A stretch of DNA of 64,000 nucleotides from Mesorhizobium sp. M2E.F.Ca.ET.219.01.1.1 (GCF_004016445.2 NZ_SADT02000006.1:186001-250000); one strand, 5' to 3'. Positions 16,881 through 26,372 are shown, counted from the first letter of the stretch. Numbers and translations: made by a program. The notes: a model not told the origin generated them from the letters alone.

Positions 16881-17487
16881 GTTCGGCGGCCACTCAACCG
16901 AGACGAGCATGCAGAAGCTGCGACTTACCCACCCGCGTAACTCCCCGTTGCGCCAAAGAGCTCTTTCTGGCTGCCCAATCCGACCGGTTGCTTCCGGCCT
17001 TCCTTACCCATGCAGACTATGACAGGAACAATTTGCGACTCTATTAAGGCGGGCTGACCGGAGCAAGGCCCGGCAGGTATGGTTTCCAAGGATTTTACGA
17101 GATCGACTCTGCCATGCTGCGTCGCACACTGCGGCTTGGCCGGCTATTCAATGCCGCTCTTTTCGTTGCAGTAAAACTCAGGCCTTTGAATAGTATTTTA
17201 CCCGAATAACTTACCATCGCGAGTGCTTCCGGCGGCACGCAACCGCGTTTCTGCTGCAGCAAAGAACGCACTGTCCAAAAAAGGCCCAAAAGGCGGACTA
17301 CATTTTCCTGGTTTTCTCTCACCTTGTCACAAACGTGCCACAAAGGCGAAAATTTGGGCAGGGAAGGTTTATTATTTAGTCAATTCATGACGTGAACATT
17401 TCAGCGCGATGGGAAATTGTGTGTTGCGCTGCAGCATTTTTTTGATATCTTGGCGTAAACCATCCGTTCAACGTATGGAGCTTCTGC
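16881..17487. promoter_or_regulatory. Divergent exoX-exoY regulatory region
   Basis: No convincing gene is present. The stretch is less GC-rich than its surroundings, mainly at about 17160-17215 and 17285-17460. TTGCGCTGCAGCA at 17424-17436, about 50 bases before exoY, matches TGC-N3-GCA and is a weak relative of the palindromes at 2519 and 7998. TTGCGC (17424-17429) and TATCTT (17446-17451) could form a promoter overlapping it. GGAG at 17477-17480 serves the exoY start. Confidence 0.45.
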
Positions 17488-18165
17488 ATGAGGGATGTCG
17501 CCAAGTCGGCTAATGCGGGTTTTGCGCAGGTCGGCGTTGATTTTCCACCCCCCATCGGCGGTCTGCTCAAACGCAGCTTCGATATCGTCGGTTCCCTATC
17601 CGGGCTGGTTCTGCTCAGCCCGCTTTTCCTGATGGTCGCCTTGCTGGTCAAGCTTTCGGACAACGGTCCGATCTTCTATGGCCACAAGCGAATCGGGCGT
17701 GGCGGCAGGATTTTCTCCTGCCTCAAATTCCGCACCATGGTGCCGGACGGCGAGCGGGTGCTTGCCGCCTATCTGGCGGCCAATCCGGAAGCCAACGCCG
17801 AATGGATCGCGACGCGCAAGCTGAAGAACGATCCACGCGTCACCCGCGTCGGCGCGGTGCTTCGCAAGCTCAGCCTCGACGAGCTGCCGCAGATCCTCAA
17901 CATCCTGCAAGGCGACATGAGCCTTGTCGGCCCGCGCCCGGTCGTGCGCGACGAGCTGGAAATCTATGGCAGCGCAGCCGTCTATTACCTCAAGTCACGT
18001 CCGGGTCTCACCGGGCTGTGGCAGGTGAGCGGCCGCAACGACGTATCCTATGACACGCGGGTCGCCTTCGATCGCCACTATGTCGAGAACTGGTCGTTGT
18101 TCGAGGACATTCGCATCATCTTCAAGACAGTTCCGGCCGTGTGGATGTCGCGCGGCAGCTATTGA
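17488..18165 (+). CDS. exoY: ExoY-type undecaprenyl-phosphate sugar phosphotransferase
   Basis: Starts EPS repeat-unit synthesis by moving a sugar-1-phosphate, galactose-1-phosphate in S. meliloti, from UDP-sugar to undecaprenyl phosphate at the inner membrane. The 225-residue protein has LKRSFDIVGS before a hydrophobic helix (about 38-55), then the family signatures CLKFRTMV, RKLSLDELPQILNI, GDMSLVGPRPV and RPGLTGLWQVSGR. Length fits the short ExoY form without extra N-terminal membrane helices. GGAG lies seven bases before the ATG. It is the first gene of the plus-strand group exoY-exoF-acyltransferase-polymerase. Confidence 0.9.
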   Translation: MRDVAKSANAGFAQVGVDFPPPIGGLLKRSFDIVGSLSGLVLLSPLFLMVALLVKLSDNGPIFYGHKRIGRGGRIFSCLKFRTMVPDGERVLAAYLAANPEANAEWIATRKLKNDPRVTRVGAVLRKLSLDELPQILNILQGDMSLVGPRPVVRDELEIYGSAAVYYLKSRPGLTGLWQVSGRNDVSYDTRVAFDRHYVENWSLFEDIRIIFKTVPAVWMSRGSY

Positions 18166-18310
18166 CCGGAACTATCGACCAACAGGCCTGGCCCGCGGCA
18201 ACTGGGGCAGGCATCCGGCAGTGATCTCATTCGGGCGGATGGGGCCAAAGCGGATCGGAAACGTTCATTTGACAAAAGACCTCTTCGGACTGTCTTTCGC
18301 CTGCAGTCTC

Positions 18311-19543
18311 ATGCCAAGGACATCAGCCCGCTTCGCGGGCGTTTTGCTTGCAGCCTCGCTTGCCATGCCGCAACTGGCTGCCGCCGGCGACTATCAGCTC
18401 GGCCCGCAGGACAAGCTCAACATCCGCGTCGCCGAATGGCAGACGGTTGACGGCACGTTCCGCGACTGGTCGGCCATCAATGGCGAGTATTCGGTCGGCC
18501 CGGCGGGAACGCTCTCGGTGCCGTTCGTCGGCGACATGCAGGCCGCCGGCAAAACGACGGCGGAGATCGCTTCGGCGATCGGGCTTGCGCTGCAGCGTAA
18601 GCTAGCGCTGCCCGACAAGCCGGAAGCCTCGGTCGAGATGGCGCAGTTCCGGCCATTCTACATTTCAGGCGAAGTCCAGAATCCCGGCCAGTTTCCCTTC
18701 GTGCCCGATCTGACGGTGCTCAAGGCAGTCAGCATCGCCGGTGGCATAAGGCACAATGCCGACTATGGTCCTCAGATCGAAAAGGATCTGATCACCGCCA
18801 AGGGCAGCTATGACATCTATGATGACCAGCGCTTGCGGCTGATGGTCAAGCGAGCCCGCATCGACGCCGACCTGGCCGGGAAAACGACGTTCGAGGTGCC
18901 TCAGGAAATCCAGGGTGATTCGAGATTGCCGACCATCGTCGCGGACGAAACGGCGATCCTGGTTTCCGACCAGAAGTCGCTGAAGCTGAAGCTCGATGCG
19001 CTCGACCAGTTGAAGGGTGTTCTGCAGTCGGAAATCGAATCGCTGCAAAAGAAGATCGCCAACCAGCAGAAGCAGGTCGACCTGGCGGAGCAGCAGGCAA
19101 ACAGCATCGGCCCGCTGGCACAGAAAGGCCTGATTGCCAATGCGCGATTGCTTTCCTCGCAGCAGACGGTCACCGACCTGCAAGGCAAGATCCTGGACTA
19201 TGAGACGGCCATCCTCACCGCCAAGCAGTCAATCAGCAAGGCAGAGCAGGACGCCATCGATGCCCGTAACACACTGAGTTCGAGCCTCACTGCCGACCGG
19301 CAGCAAACGGAGGCAAACCTGAACGAGGCAGGCTTGAGGGTCGGCATGCAGAAGGGCTTGATCGCCCAGGCGTCGGATCCGGCAACGACTGCCGCCCTCA
19401 CCGGCAATCAAGAACCGCCCCTGCTCTATTCGCTGGTGCGGGTTGCAGACGGCAAGACGAGCGAGATCGAAGCCAAGGAAGACACGCCTGTGCTGCCGGG
19501 CGACGTGATCAAGGTGAAGCTCGCGCCGACGGCCAGCCAGTAG
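18311..19543 (+). CDS. exoF: ExoF-like polysaccharide export/biosynthesis protein
   Basis: A 410-residue exported protein of the polysaccharide export (Wza/ExoF) family. From 18311 it has a clean signal peptide, MPRTSARFAGVLLAASLAM ending in QLAAAGD. The first domain follows with YQLGPQDKLNIRVAEW and a SLBB-like segment VEMAQFRPFYISGEVQNPG. A long coiled-coil region (about 220-350, rich in Gln, Leu and Lys) follows, then a C-terminal LPGDVIKVKL. The frame is open further upstream (ATG at 18239), but that would put about 24 extra residues before the signal peptide. It probably works with ExoY and the chain-length system in the periplasm or outer membrane. Confidence 0.82.
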   Translation: MPRTSARFAGVLLAASLAMPQLAAAGDYQLGPQDKLNIRVAEWQTVDGTFRDWSAINGEYSVGPAGTLSVPFVGDMQAAGKTTAEIASAIGLALQRKLALPDKPEASVEMAQFRPFYISGEVQNPGQFPFVPDLTVLKAVSIAGGIRHNADYGPQIEKDLITAKGSYDIYDDQRLRLMVKRARIDADLAGKTTFEVPQEIQGDSRLPTIVADETAILVSDQKSLKLKLDALDQLKGVLQSEIESLQKKIANQQKQVDLAEQQANSIGPLAQKGLIANARLLSSQQTVTDLQGKILDYETAILTAKQSISKAEQDAIDARNTLSSSLTADRQQTEANLNEAGLRVGMQKGLIAQASDPATTAALTGNQEPPLLYSLVRVADGKTSEIEAKEDTPVLPGDVIKVKLAPTASQ

Positions 19544-19662
19544 CGTCGCCGGCCCGGGCTTGCGCGAAGCGAATCGAGGAACGGAGGCGGGAGGAACACG
19601 TCAGGCTCGTTCGCGCACGAACGCGAGCGGGCGATCTGTTTTGGACCGCTTGAAGGCATAAC

Positions 19663-20754
19663 ATGCAGCCCGCAGCCCCGCGTCACGTGTATCTGAACCT
19701 CGACGCCATCCGCGGCGTGGCGGCGATCAGCGTCATGCTCTACCACTTCTCGCCGTTCCTGGCCGACGGCAAGGTGCTGCCGTCGAGCTATCTCGCGGTC
19801 GATCTGTTCTTCCTGCTCAGCGGCTTCGTCATCGCGCATGCCTATGACCGCAAGATCGAGAACGGCATGGGCTTCGGCTCGTTCGTGGCGATCCGCCTGA
19901 TCCGGCTTTATCCGCTTTACCTCGCCGGCACGCTGCTCGGCTTCTTCTACCTGCTGGTCAAGAACAGGCTGATGCCGGCCGAGTACATGCCGCTGTCCGA
20001 GATCGGCCTGCAACTGACGACAGGCATGTTCTTCATCCCGCTGGTGAGCGACGCCTATCACACGATCTTCCCGCTCAACCCCGCTTCGTGGTCGCTGTTC
20101 TTCGAGCTGATCGTCAACATCGCCTATGTCGCGGTGTTCGTCCTTTTGTCGCGGCGCGTGCTGACGGGAATCGTTGTCGTCAGCCTCGTCTTGCTGGTTG
20201 TCGCCTCGGTTTTCGCCGGCACGCTGGATTTCGGTATGACCGGCAAGACCATCGTCAGCGGGCTGCCGCGTGTCACCCTCTCGTTCTTCCTCGGCGTGCT
20301 GCTTTGCCGCTCCATGGCGCGCTGGCAAGGCAGCCTCGGCTTCCTGCGGCGCGGCTTGTGGGTCGAGGGCGCGATCCTGCTCACACTTGCCGTCTTCGCC
20401 ATCGCACCAGCCGGCGGCGCGCGCGTCGTCTACGATCTTGCCGCAATCGTCATCGTCTTTCCGATCATGGTGGCGACCGGCGCGGTGGCACCGACCGCGC
20501 CGCTTCTGTCCGGCTTCTATGGCTGGCTCGGGCGGATCTCCTACCCGATCTACATCATCCACACGCCGATGCTGATGATCATCGCCGGAGCCGGCAAGGC
20601 CTTCTCGATCGATCCGTTCGCGCATCATCCCTGGTTCGGTATCGTTATGGCGGTCTCCGTCGTCGTCATCGCGGACATTGCCACGCGCGTTTATGACGAG
20701 CCGGTGCGGCGCTTCCTGCAGCGGCAGATGCAGCGCGCGCGAGCCGTGGCTTAG
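19663..20754 (+). CDS. Acyltransferase family 3 protein (EPS O-acetylation, ExoZ/OafA-like)
   Basis: Integral membrane acyltransferase of 363 residues with about ten hydrophobic segments. The N-terminus carries the family signature NLDAIRGVAAISVMLYHF, with the conserved Arg and His pair, then LFFLLSGFVIAHAY and a later YPIYIIHTPML. It would transfer an acetyl or similar group to EPS sugars. It sits between exoF and the polymerase-like gene on the same strand, which supports an EPS role. The acyl donor and target sugar cannot be read from sequence. Confidence 0.85.
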   Translation: MQPAAPRHVYLNLDAIRGVAAISVMLYHFSPFLADGKVLPSSYLAVDLFFLLSGFVIAHAYDRKIENGMGFGSFVAIRLIRLYPLYLAGTLLGFFYLLVKNRLMPAEYMPLSEIGLQLTTGMFFIPLVSDAYHTIFPLNPASWSLFFELIVNIAYVAVFVLLSRRVLTGIVVVSLVLLVVASVFAGTLDFGMTGKTIVSGLPRVTLSFFLGVLLCRSMARWQGSLGFLRRGLWVEGAILLTLAVFAIAPAGGARVVYDLAAIVIVFPIMVATGAVAPTAPLLSGFYGWLGRISYPIYIIHTPMLMIIAGAGKAFSIDPFAHHPWFGIVMAVSVVVIADIATRVYDEPVRRFLQRQMQRARAVA

Positions 20755-20794
20755 CGCGGCTCACTCAAGAAGGACTCAACGGACAAAATCCGGT

Positions 20795-22072
20795 ATGAAG
20801 ATTCCGAAATCCATTCTGATCGATCCCGATCGCAACGAGACCTACGGCGCCTTCGCGGTCGTGGTTTCCGTGATCGCCTTCGCCTATTCGCCCAATTTCG
20901 GCCAGATCCTGATCCTCGCCTACTATGCCGTCTGGCTGCCGCTGCTGTTCGTCGACTACCGGCGCTTCACCTGGAGGCTTTCCACCGCCTGGCTGCCCAT
21001 CACGCTTGCGGTCTATGTCTGCCTCTCGGTGTTCTGGTCCCAGGCGGCGGGCACCAGCGCGCGCGCGGCGGTGCAATATTCCTCGCATATCGCCTGCGCC
21101 TATGTCGCGGCGCGCACCGTCAGCGTGCGCACGCTGGTGGTGGGCTCGCTGATCGGTATCTTCGTCGTTCTGCTCTATTCAATGAAAGTCGGCGGTTATG
21201 CGCTCGACATCATGGACGGCACAGTCAATTTCGTCGGCGCCTTTGGTTCCAAGAACCAGGTCGGCTTTTTCGCCTCGCTGGGCATCTTCCTTTGCCTTGC
21301 CTTCCTGGCCTTCTATCGGCGCAATTGGCTTGGCTTCGCCTGGACCGCGCCAATCATGCTTTTGTCGGTCTACATGCTGGCAATCGCCCATTCGGCGACG
21401 TCCGTGGCTTCGCTGCCAGCCGTGATCGGCGTCGTGTCGCTGCTAACCATGAGCAAGGTGCTGGCGCTGCGGTATCGCCGCGTGCTGTTCGTTATCGGCG
21501 CCGGCGCGCTGGTGATGTCCGTCGTGGCAGCGCTCAACCTGGGCCTGCTGGATGTCGTGCTCGGCATCTTCGGCAAGGATTCGACACTCACCGGCCGCAC
21601 CTATCTGTGGGAGCAGGGCTGGGAGGCGGCGCAGCAGCATCCGCTGCTCGGCTATGGCTACGCCGCCTACTGGGTGCAGGGTTTTGCCGATCCGGAGCGG
21701 CTGTGGGCGGAATTCTATATCTCGACCCGCTCGGGCTTCCACTTCCACAACACCTATATCGAGACCCTGGTCGAAATCGGCTTCATCGGTGTCACCCTGC
21801 TGGCGCTTGTCATCCTGCGCGCTTTCTACGGCCATGTGTCGAAAGTGGTGTTCGGCGACTGGAGCGCCGATTCGGTGGTGCTTGCCGGCGCGATCGGACT
21901 GATGCTGATCCGCTCCTTCTTCGAGGTCGAGATGCTCGGCCCTTACTTCATGGCGTCCTTCATCGTCTATTACGGCCTGTTCAGGCTGACCCCGGCTTAC
22001 CGGCGCCGCAGGGTGGCCGTTCCGGCCGAGGACGAGAGGCCTGCCAATGGCCGCGTCCCAGCGCCGGTCTGA
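20795..22072 (+). CDS. O-antigen ligase/polymerase-like membrane protein (ExoQ/Wzy type)
   Basis: A 425-residue membrane protein with about eleven hydrophobic segments and a large outer loop containing STLTGRTYLWEQGWEAAQQ and GFHFHNTYIETLVEIG, the hallmark loop of the Wzy_C/O-antigen ligase family. In this setting it most likely polymerises EPS repeat units. The start MKIPKSILIDPDRN at 20795 was preferred over an upstream in-frame ATG that lies inside the acyltransferase gene. The stop directly abuts the stop of the convergent permease gene at 22073. Confidence 0.85.
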   Translation: MKIPKSILIDPDRNETYGAFAVVVSVIAFAYSPNFGQILILAYYAVWLPLLFVDYRRFTWRLSTAWLPITLAVYVCLSVFWSQAAGTSARAAVQYSSHIACAYVAARTVSVRTLVVGSLIGIFVVLLYSMKVGGYALDIMDGTVNFVGAFGSKNQVGFFASLGIFLCLAFLAFYRRNWLGFAWTAPIMLLSVYMLAIAHSATSVASLPAVIGVVSLLTMSKVLALRYRRVLFVIGAGALVMSVVAALNLGLLDVVLGIFGKDSTLTGRTYLWEQGWEAAQQHPLLGYGYAAYWVQGFADPERLWAEFYISTRSGFHFHNTYIETLVEIGFIGVTLLALVILRAFYGHVSKVVFGDWSADSVVLAGAIGLMLIRSFFEVEMLGPYFMASFIVYYGLFRLTPAYRRRRVAVPAEDERPANGRVPAPV

Positions 22073-24169
22073 TCACCGGGAGGCAGCCGCGGAGCGCGCG
22101 ACGGCGGCCTGGATGAGCCGGTCGGCCAGGATCGCCAGGAAGGCGATCGACAGGCCGGCGATCAGGCCCATGCCGGCATCGGCCTTGCCGAGCGCGACAT
22201 AGACCGCCTGGCCAAGATCGCGCGTGCCGACAAGGGCGGCGATGGCCAGCATCGAGAGCGCCGCCATGATGGTCTGGTTGAGGCCGAGCATCACGACCGG
22301 CAAAGCGAGCGGCAGCTTGGCCTGCAGCAGCGTCTGCAGCGGCGTCGCGCCCATCTGCTCGACCGCCTCGACGACGTCGGCGCGAACATGCCTGAGCCCA
22401 TGCTCGACATAACGAATCGGCGGCACGATGGCGTAGAGCGTGATGGCGATCAGCGCCGTGAACTCGCCGACCTTGAAGAACATCAGCGCCGGGATGAGGA
22501 AGACGAATTGCGGCATGGTCTGCAGCGCGTCGCAGATCGGCTTCAGAAGACGAGAGACCCGCTCACTATGCGCGGCCCAAACACCAAGCGCGCCGCCGAC
22601 CAGAAGGCAAAGCAGGACGGCCAGCGTGCAGAGATAGAGCGACTGCACCAGCTGCGGCCAAAGGCCGTTGACCAGGATCAGCCCGAAGCCCGCAACCGCG
22701 AAGAGGCCGAGCCGCGGCCCGCCCACCTGGCCGGCAAGCAAGGCGACGGCAAGGATGAAGACAGGCCAGGGCAGATCCAGAAAGCCGGTGTAGAGAACAA
22801 GGCCGGCGGCCAGCACGGCGACCGCCGCCCGCCAGCCAAGTCGGCGCGCAGCCAGAACGGCCAAGGCCAACACCAGGACGACATAGACGGCCAGCGCCGA
22901 TGGCGGGAGCGAGAAACCCCACATTGCCGGTGTCGCCGAGCCGGAAATGCCGACGCGCATCGGCAGAAGCAGGCAGTAGAGCACCGCGTTGCGCACGCCG
23001 TTGAAGAACCAGGCATAGTCACGCACCAGCCCCAGCAGCCATTGGTTGACGGCGCCCATCTGCATGCGCAGCCCGGTCTCCGGCAGAAGCGTTGCATCGG
23101 GCGCGGCGAGCCGGATGACGACGGCGAGAGCCAGCGCGATCGCCAGCGACAGGGCCAGCCGGCGCGGCGTCATCCACCGCATGGCGCGCGTCGGTCCGGT
23201 CTTGGGCGCCTTGGCGAAGCCGATGGTGAGGCGGTCGATGAGGATGGCGAGCAGCGCGATCACCAGGCCGGAGAGGATGCTCTGGCCGAACTCGGCCTTG
23301 CGCATCGAGGACAGAACTTCCCAGCCGATATCCTCGAAGCCGCCGATGATGGCGGCGACAATCACCATCGACAGCGCCGCCATCGTCGTCTGGTTGAAAC
23401 CGACGAGAAGCTGCGGCAGCGCCGTCGGCACCTCGACCTGCCAGAATTGCTGGCGGCGCGTGCAGCCGCTCATCAAGCCGGCCTCGCTGATCGCCGCCGG
23501 CACACGCTCCAAGCCGAGCATGGTGTTTCGGACCATCGGCGGCGTCGCATAGATCGCCGAGGCAATCAGCCCGACCACAGGACCGAAGCCGAACAGCAGG
23601 AGCAGCGGGATGAGATAGGCGAAGGCCGGCACCGTCTGCATCAGGTCGAGCGCGCCGTTGAGCACCGGACGCCAGCGCGGGCGAGCGTAACCCAGAACGC
23701 CAAGCAGGAAGCCGAGCACGATCGAGATCGGCACCGCCAGGAGCACCAGCGCAAGCGTGTTCATGCTCTGCGGCCAGTAGCCGGCGAGCAGGATATAGGC
23801 GAGCGTGGCCAGCGCGAAGATCGCCAGCCGCTCGCCGCTCGACTTCAGCGCAAGGGCGGCGACCGCCAGCATCACGGCCGGCCAGGGCAGCCAGGCGAGC
23901 GCCAGCCGCGCGCCGCGCATCGGCGCATCGAGCAAGGCGGAGAGCGCCCGGAACCCCGGCTGGATGACGGCGACGACCACGTCGGCCACGGCGTTGATGT
24001 AGGAAGCCAGCGGCAGCGTCCATTCCTTGGGGAAATTGACCAGCCAGGGAAGCTCGGTTTTCAGAAGCAGGCAAAGCGCCGTCAGCACGGCCAGCGCGCA
24101 CCAGGGAACAAGGGCCGGCGCGATGGCGAACCTTTGCGCGGATGGTGCGATCGCGGCCGGCGCCGTCAT
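22073..24169 (-). CDS. Glycine betaine/choline-type ABC permease, fused double permease
   Basis: A 698-residue protein containing two ProW/OpuAB-type permease units in one chain. Each half has the binding-protein-dependent transport segment: GLMSGCTRRQQFWQVEVPTA with NQTTMAALSMVIVAAIIGG in the first, and QMGATPLQTLLQAKLPLALP with NQTIMAALSMLAIAALVG in the second. The two NQTxMAALSM loops are clear evidence of duplication and fusion. The ATG at 24169 overlaps the ATPase stop (ATGA). With the ATPase and binding protein upstream it forms a complete quaternary-amine importer. Confidence 0.9.
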   Translation of the reverse strand: MTAPAAIAPSAQRFAIAPALVPWCALAVLTALCLLLKTELPWLVNFPKEWTLPLASYINAVADVVVAVIQPGFRALSALLDAPMRGARLALAWLPWPAVMLAVAALALKSSGERLAIFALATLAYILLAGYWPQSMNTLALVLLAVPISIVLGFLLGVLGYARPRWRPVLNGALDLMQTVPAFAYLIPLLLLFGFGPVVGLIASAIYATPPMVRNTMLGLERVPAAISEAGLMSGCTRRQQFWQVEVPTALPQLLVGFNQTTMAALSMVIVAAIIGGFEDIGWEVLSSMRKAEFGQSILSGLVIALLAILIDRLTIGFAKAPKTGPTRAMRWMTPRRLALSLAIALALAVVIRLAAPDATLLPETGLRMQMGAVNQWLLGLVRDYAWFFNGVRNAVLYCLLLPMRVGISGSATPAMWGFSLPPSALAVYVVLVLALAVLAARRLGWRAAVAVLAAGLVLYTGFLDLPWPVFILAVALLAGQVGGPRLGLFAVAGFGLILVNGLWPQLVQSLYLCTLAVLLCLLVGGALGVWAAHSERVSRLLKPICDALQTMPQFVFLIPALMFFKVGEFTALIAITLYAIVPPIRYVEHGLRHVRADVVEAVEQMGATPLQTLLQAKLPLALPVVMLGLNQTIMAALSMLAIAALVGTRDLGQAVYVALGKADAGMGLIAGLSIAFLAILADRLIQAAVARSAAASR

Positions 24170-25236
24170 GAGCTTTTTCGCCTCGCCTGTTCGCGCTCCA
24201 GCACCGCAAGCACCGCGCCGGCGCTGAGCACCGCCGGCGGATTGTCGCCGTCGCCGGTAACGGCGAACGCGCCGACACCGGAGGCGAGCTGCGGGATCAA
24301 CGCTTCGAGGCTGGTGTCGGCGGCGACGCTGCGCTCCGGCAGCGCCGCGCCATTGGCCGGCGTGGCGATGTCGCCGGCGGTGATCACGCGCAGCAGAGGC
24401 ATGTCCTCGGTGAACTGCGCGACATAGTCGTCGGCCGGGTTGAGCACGATGTCGGCGGGGCGGCCGATCTGCACGATCTTGCCGCCCCGCATGATCGCCA
24501 GCCGGTCGGCCAGGCGGAAGGCCTCGGCGATATCGTGGGTGATGAAGATGATGGTCTTCTTCAGCATGCGCTGCAGGCGCAGGAACTCGTCCTGCATCTG
24601 CTTGCGGATCAGCGGATCGAGCGCGGAGAACGGCTCGTCGAGGAACCAGAGCTCCGGGCCCACCGCCAGCGAACGTGCGATGCCGACGCGCTGCTGCTGC
24701 CCGCCGGAGAGCTGGTGCGGGAAGGACGCCTCGCGGCCTTCGAGCCCGACCAGCGCGATCATCTCGCGGGCGCGGGCCTCGCGCTCCTTCGCCGGCTTGC
24801 CCTGGATCTTCAGCGGGAAGGCGACATTGTCCAATACGCTCAGATGCGGCAGCAGGCCGAAATTCTGGAACACCATGCCCATGGCGTGGCGGCGCAGCTC
24901 GATGAGCTCCTTGCCGCTGGCGGTGAGCAGATTCCTGCCGTCGAGCAGGATTTCGCCGGCGCTCGGCTCGACCAGGCGCGACAGGCAGCGCACCAGGGTC
25001 GACTTGCCGGAGCCCGACAGGCCCATGATGACGAAGATCTCGCCGGTCGCCACCTCGAAGCTGGCATCGACCACCGCCGGCAGATGCGCTTCCGCACGCA
25101 GACGCTCTGCCAGCGCATCGGGGTCGATCACATAGCCGCGCGAGTCGAAATAATAGGAGGGGCGCCGGCCGTAGACCTTCCAGACATTGCGGCACGCAAG
25201 CTTTATCGGGCGTGAGGCGGCGGTCATCGGAGCCAT
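24166..25236 (-). CDS. Glycine betaine/choline-type ABC transporter ATPase (ProV/OpuAA-like)
   Basis: A 356-residue ATPase that powers the double permease. Walker A is GLSGSGKST (about 73-81), the signature is LSGGQQQRVGIARSLA, Walker B is LWFLDEPFSALDP, and the H-loop is FITHDIAEAF. An extended N-terminus (KVYGRRPSYYFDSRGYVIDP) and a C-terminal regulatory domain of about 90 residues, a degenerate CBS-like region, are typical of ProV/OpuAA proteins. It overlaps the permease gene by four bases and lies 83 bases after the binding protein gene. Confidence 0.9.
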   Translation of the reverse strand: MAPMTAASRPIKLACRNVWKVYGRRPSYYFDSRGYVIDPDALAERLRAEAHLPAVVDASFEVATGEIFVIMGLSGSGKSTLVRCLSRLVEPSAGEILLDGRNLLTASGKELIELRRHAMGMVFQNFGLLPHLSVLDNVAFPLKIQGKPAKEREARAREMIALVGLEGREASFPHQLSGGQQQRVGIARSLAVGPELWFLDEPFSALDPLIRKQMQDEFLRLQRMLKKTIIFITHDIAEAFRLADRLAIMRGGKIVQIGRPADIVLNPADDYVAQFTEDMPLLRVITAGDIATPANGAALPERSVAADTSLEALIPQLASGVGAFAVTGDGDNPPAVLSAGAVLAVLEREQARRKSS

Positions 25237-25319
25237 CCATGCGACTTGCTTGCCCGGCTTCGCGCGCCGCGGAAGCCGGGCATCGATTGCCTTTCAGCCT
25301 TTTCGAGGCATCGGGTCGA

Positions 25320-26261
25320 TCAGCCCTTGGCGCCGTCGACCCAGGGCTTCCACACCGCCTCGTTCTTGTCGATCCAGGCCTTGACCACGGCGTCGAGGTC
25401 CTCGCCCTTCTTGTCGACGGCAAGCATCATCTTCTCCTGCTCGCCGGCGTCCATCTTGAAGGCCTTGAGGAAGGCGTAGGCCGCCGGCCATTTGGCGCCG
25501 AAGCCCGACCAGACGATCTTGTCGACATCCGGCGGGGTGATGCAGTGCTCGTTGGTCTGCTCCTTGCAGGGCGGCATGGTGACCCAGCCGACGTCGTTTT
25601 CGGCAAGCGCATAGTGCGGGCCCCAGAACATCATCACCAGCGGCGTCTTGGCCGCCTCGGCGGCTTCGAGCTCGGCCACGAGCGCACCCTCGGAACCGGA
25701 GGGAACGGCGGTGTACTGCATGTTGTTGTCGGCAAGGATCGTGGCGGCCCGCGAGCCCCAGTCGGCCGGATAGTCGAGGAAGCGCGCGTTGGGCGCGGTT
25801 TCTGGCGTCGACAGCGCCTTGATACAGTCCGGCTTGTTGAGCGCCGTCCAGTCGGGCAGGCCGGGACAGACCGTCTCCATAAATTTCGGGTAGATCCAGC
25901 CCTCACGCGTCTTCAGGTCGAGCTTGCCGATATCCTCGATCTGCTTGGCGGCGAGCGTCTTCGGATAGATGTCGCCGACATTGTTCATCCAAACCTCGAC
26001 CGAGGCGCTGAGCGAGCCGTCGGCGAGACCAGAGAACTGCGGGAAGTTGCCCGCCGTCACATACTCGACCTTGTAGCCGAGCTTTTCGAGAAGCTGTCCG
26101 GCGATGTGGGTGGAGACATGCGCGCCGGTCCATTCCAGCATCGCAAGCTTGATCGGCTCGTCCTTGGCGCCGAGATCGGCGGCGGCGACCGGCGCGCTGG
26201 CGGCAAACATCAACGCCAGGCCAATGCCTGCATTTCTTACTCTGTTGATCGTCTTCGGCAT
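25320..26261 (-). CDS. Glycine betaine/choline-type periplasmic binding protein (OpuAC family)
   Basis: A 313-residue solute-binding protein with a signal peptide (INRVRNAGIGLALMFAASA, cleaved near AAAD). It has the OpuAC fold signatures LEWTGAHVSTHIAGQLLEKLGYKVEYV and ASVEVWMNNVGD, plus several tryptophans and tyrosines suited to a cation-pi cage for a quaternary amine (MMFWGPHYAL, VGWVTMPPC, WIYPK). It is the first gene of the transporter operon. The ligand could be glycine betaine, choline, proline betaine or a related compound. Confidence 0.88.
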   Translation of the reverse strand: MPKTINRVRNAGIGLALMFAASAPVAAADLGAKDEPIKLAMLEWTGAHVSTHIAGQLLEKLGYKVEYVTAGNFPQFSGLADGSLSASVEVWMNNVGDIYPKTLAAKQIEDIGKLDLKTREGWIYPKFMETVCPGLPDWTALNKPDCIKALSTPETAPNARFLDYPADWGSRAATILADNNMQYTAVPSGSEGALVAELEAAEAAKTPLVMMFWGPHYALAENDVGWVTMPPCKEQTNEHCITPPDVDKIVWSGFGAKWPAAYAFLKAFKMDAGEQEKMMLAVDKKGEDLDAVVKAWIDKNEAVWKPWVDGAKG

Positions 26262-26372
26262 GATGGTTCCCCTGTCTGGATGTTATGGTTCAGGTTTCAT
26301 CCGTGATGGCGAGGCTGCCGCTAGCCTCTCCTGCGTTCCGCGCGCCACTCCCCTGGCCGCCGGAAAATTCCA

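Noticed and set aside
17095..17343. Possible 82-residue minus-strand gene in the exoX-exoY gap
   Set aside because: No ribosome site, no recognisable domain and unusual composition; better read as a regulatory region.
18588..18599. TTGCGCTGCAGC as another PhaR-like site
   Set aside because: It lies inside the exoF coding sequence and arises from common Leu-Ala-Leu-Gln-type codons; it shows that the weaker operator matches can occur by chance.
22388..24427. Long open frame on the plus strand (about 680 codons)
   Set aside because: It is antisense to the double permease, full of His, Arg, Gln and Asp with no domain; high-GC third-position bias creates such frames.
22073..25423. Single 1116-codon minus-strand frame that would fuse the permease with upstream sequence
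   Set aside because: The N-terminal 418 codons are an out-of-frame reading of the ATPase gene; the permease starts at 24169 with an ATGA overlap.
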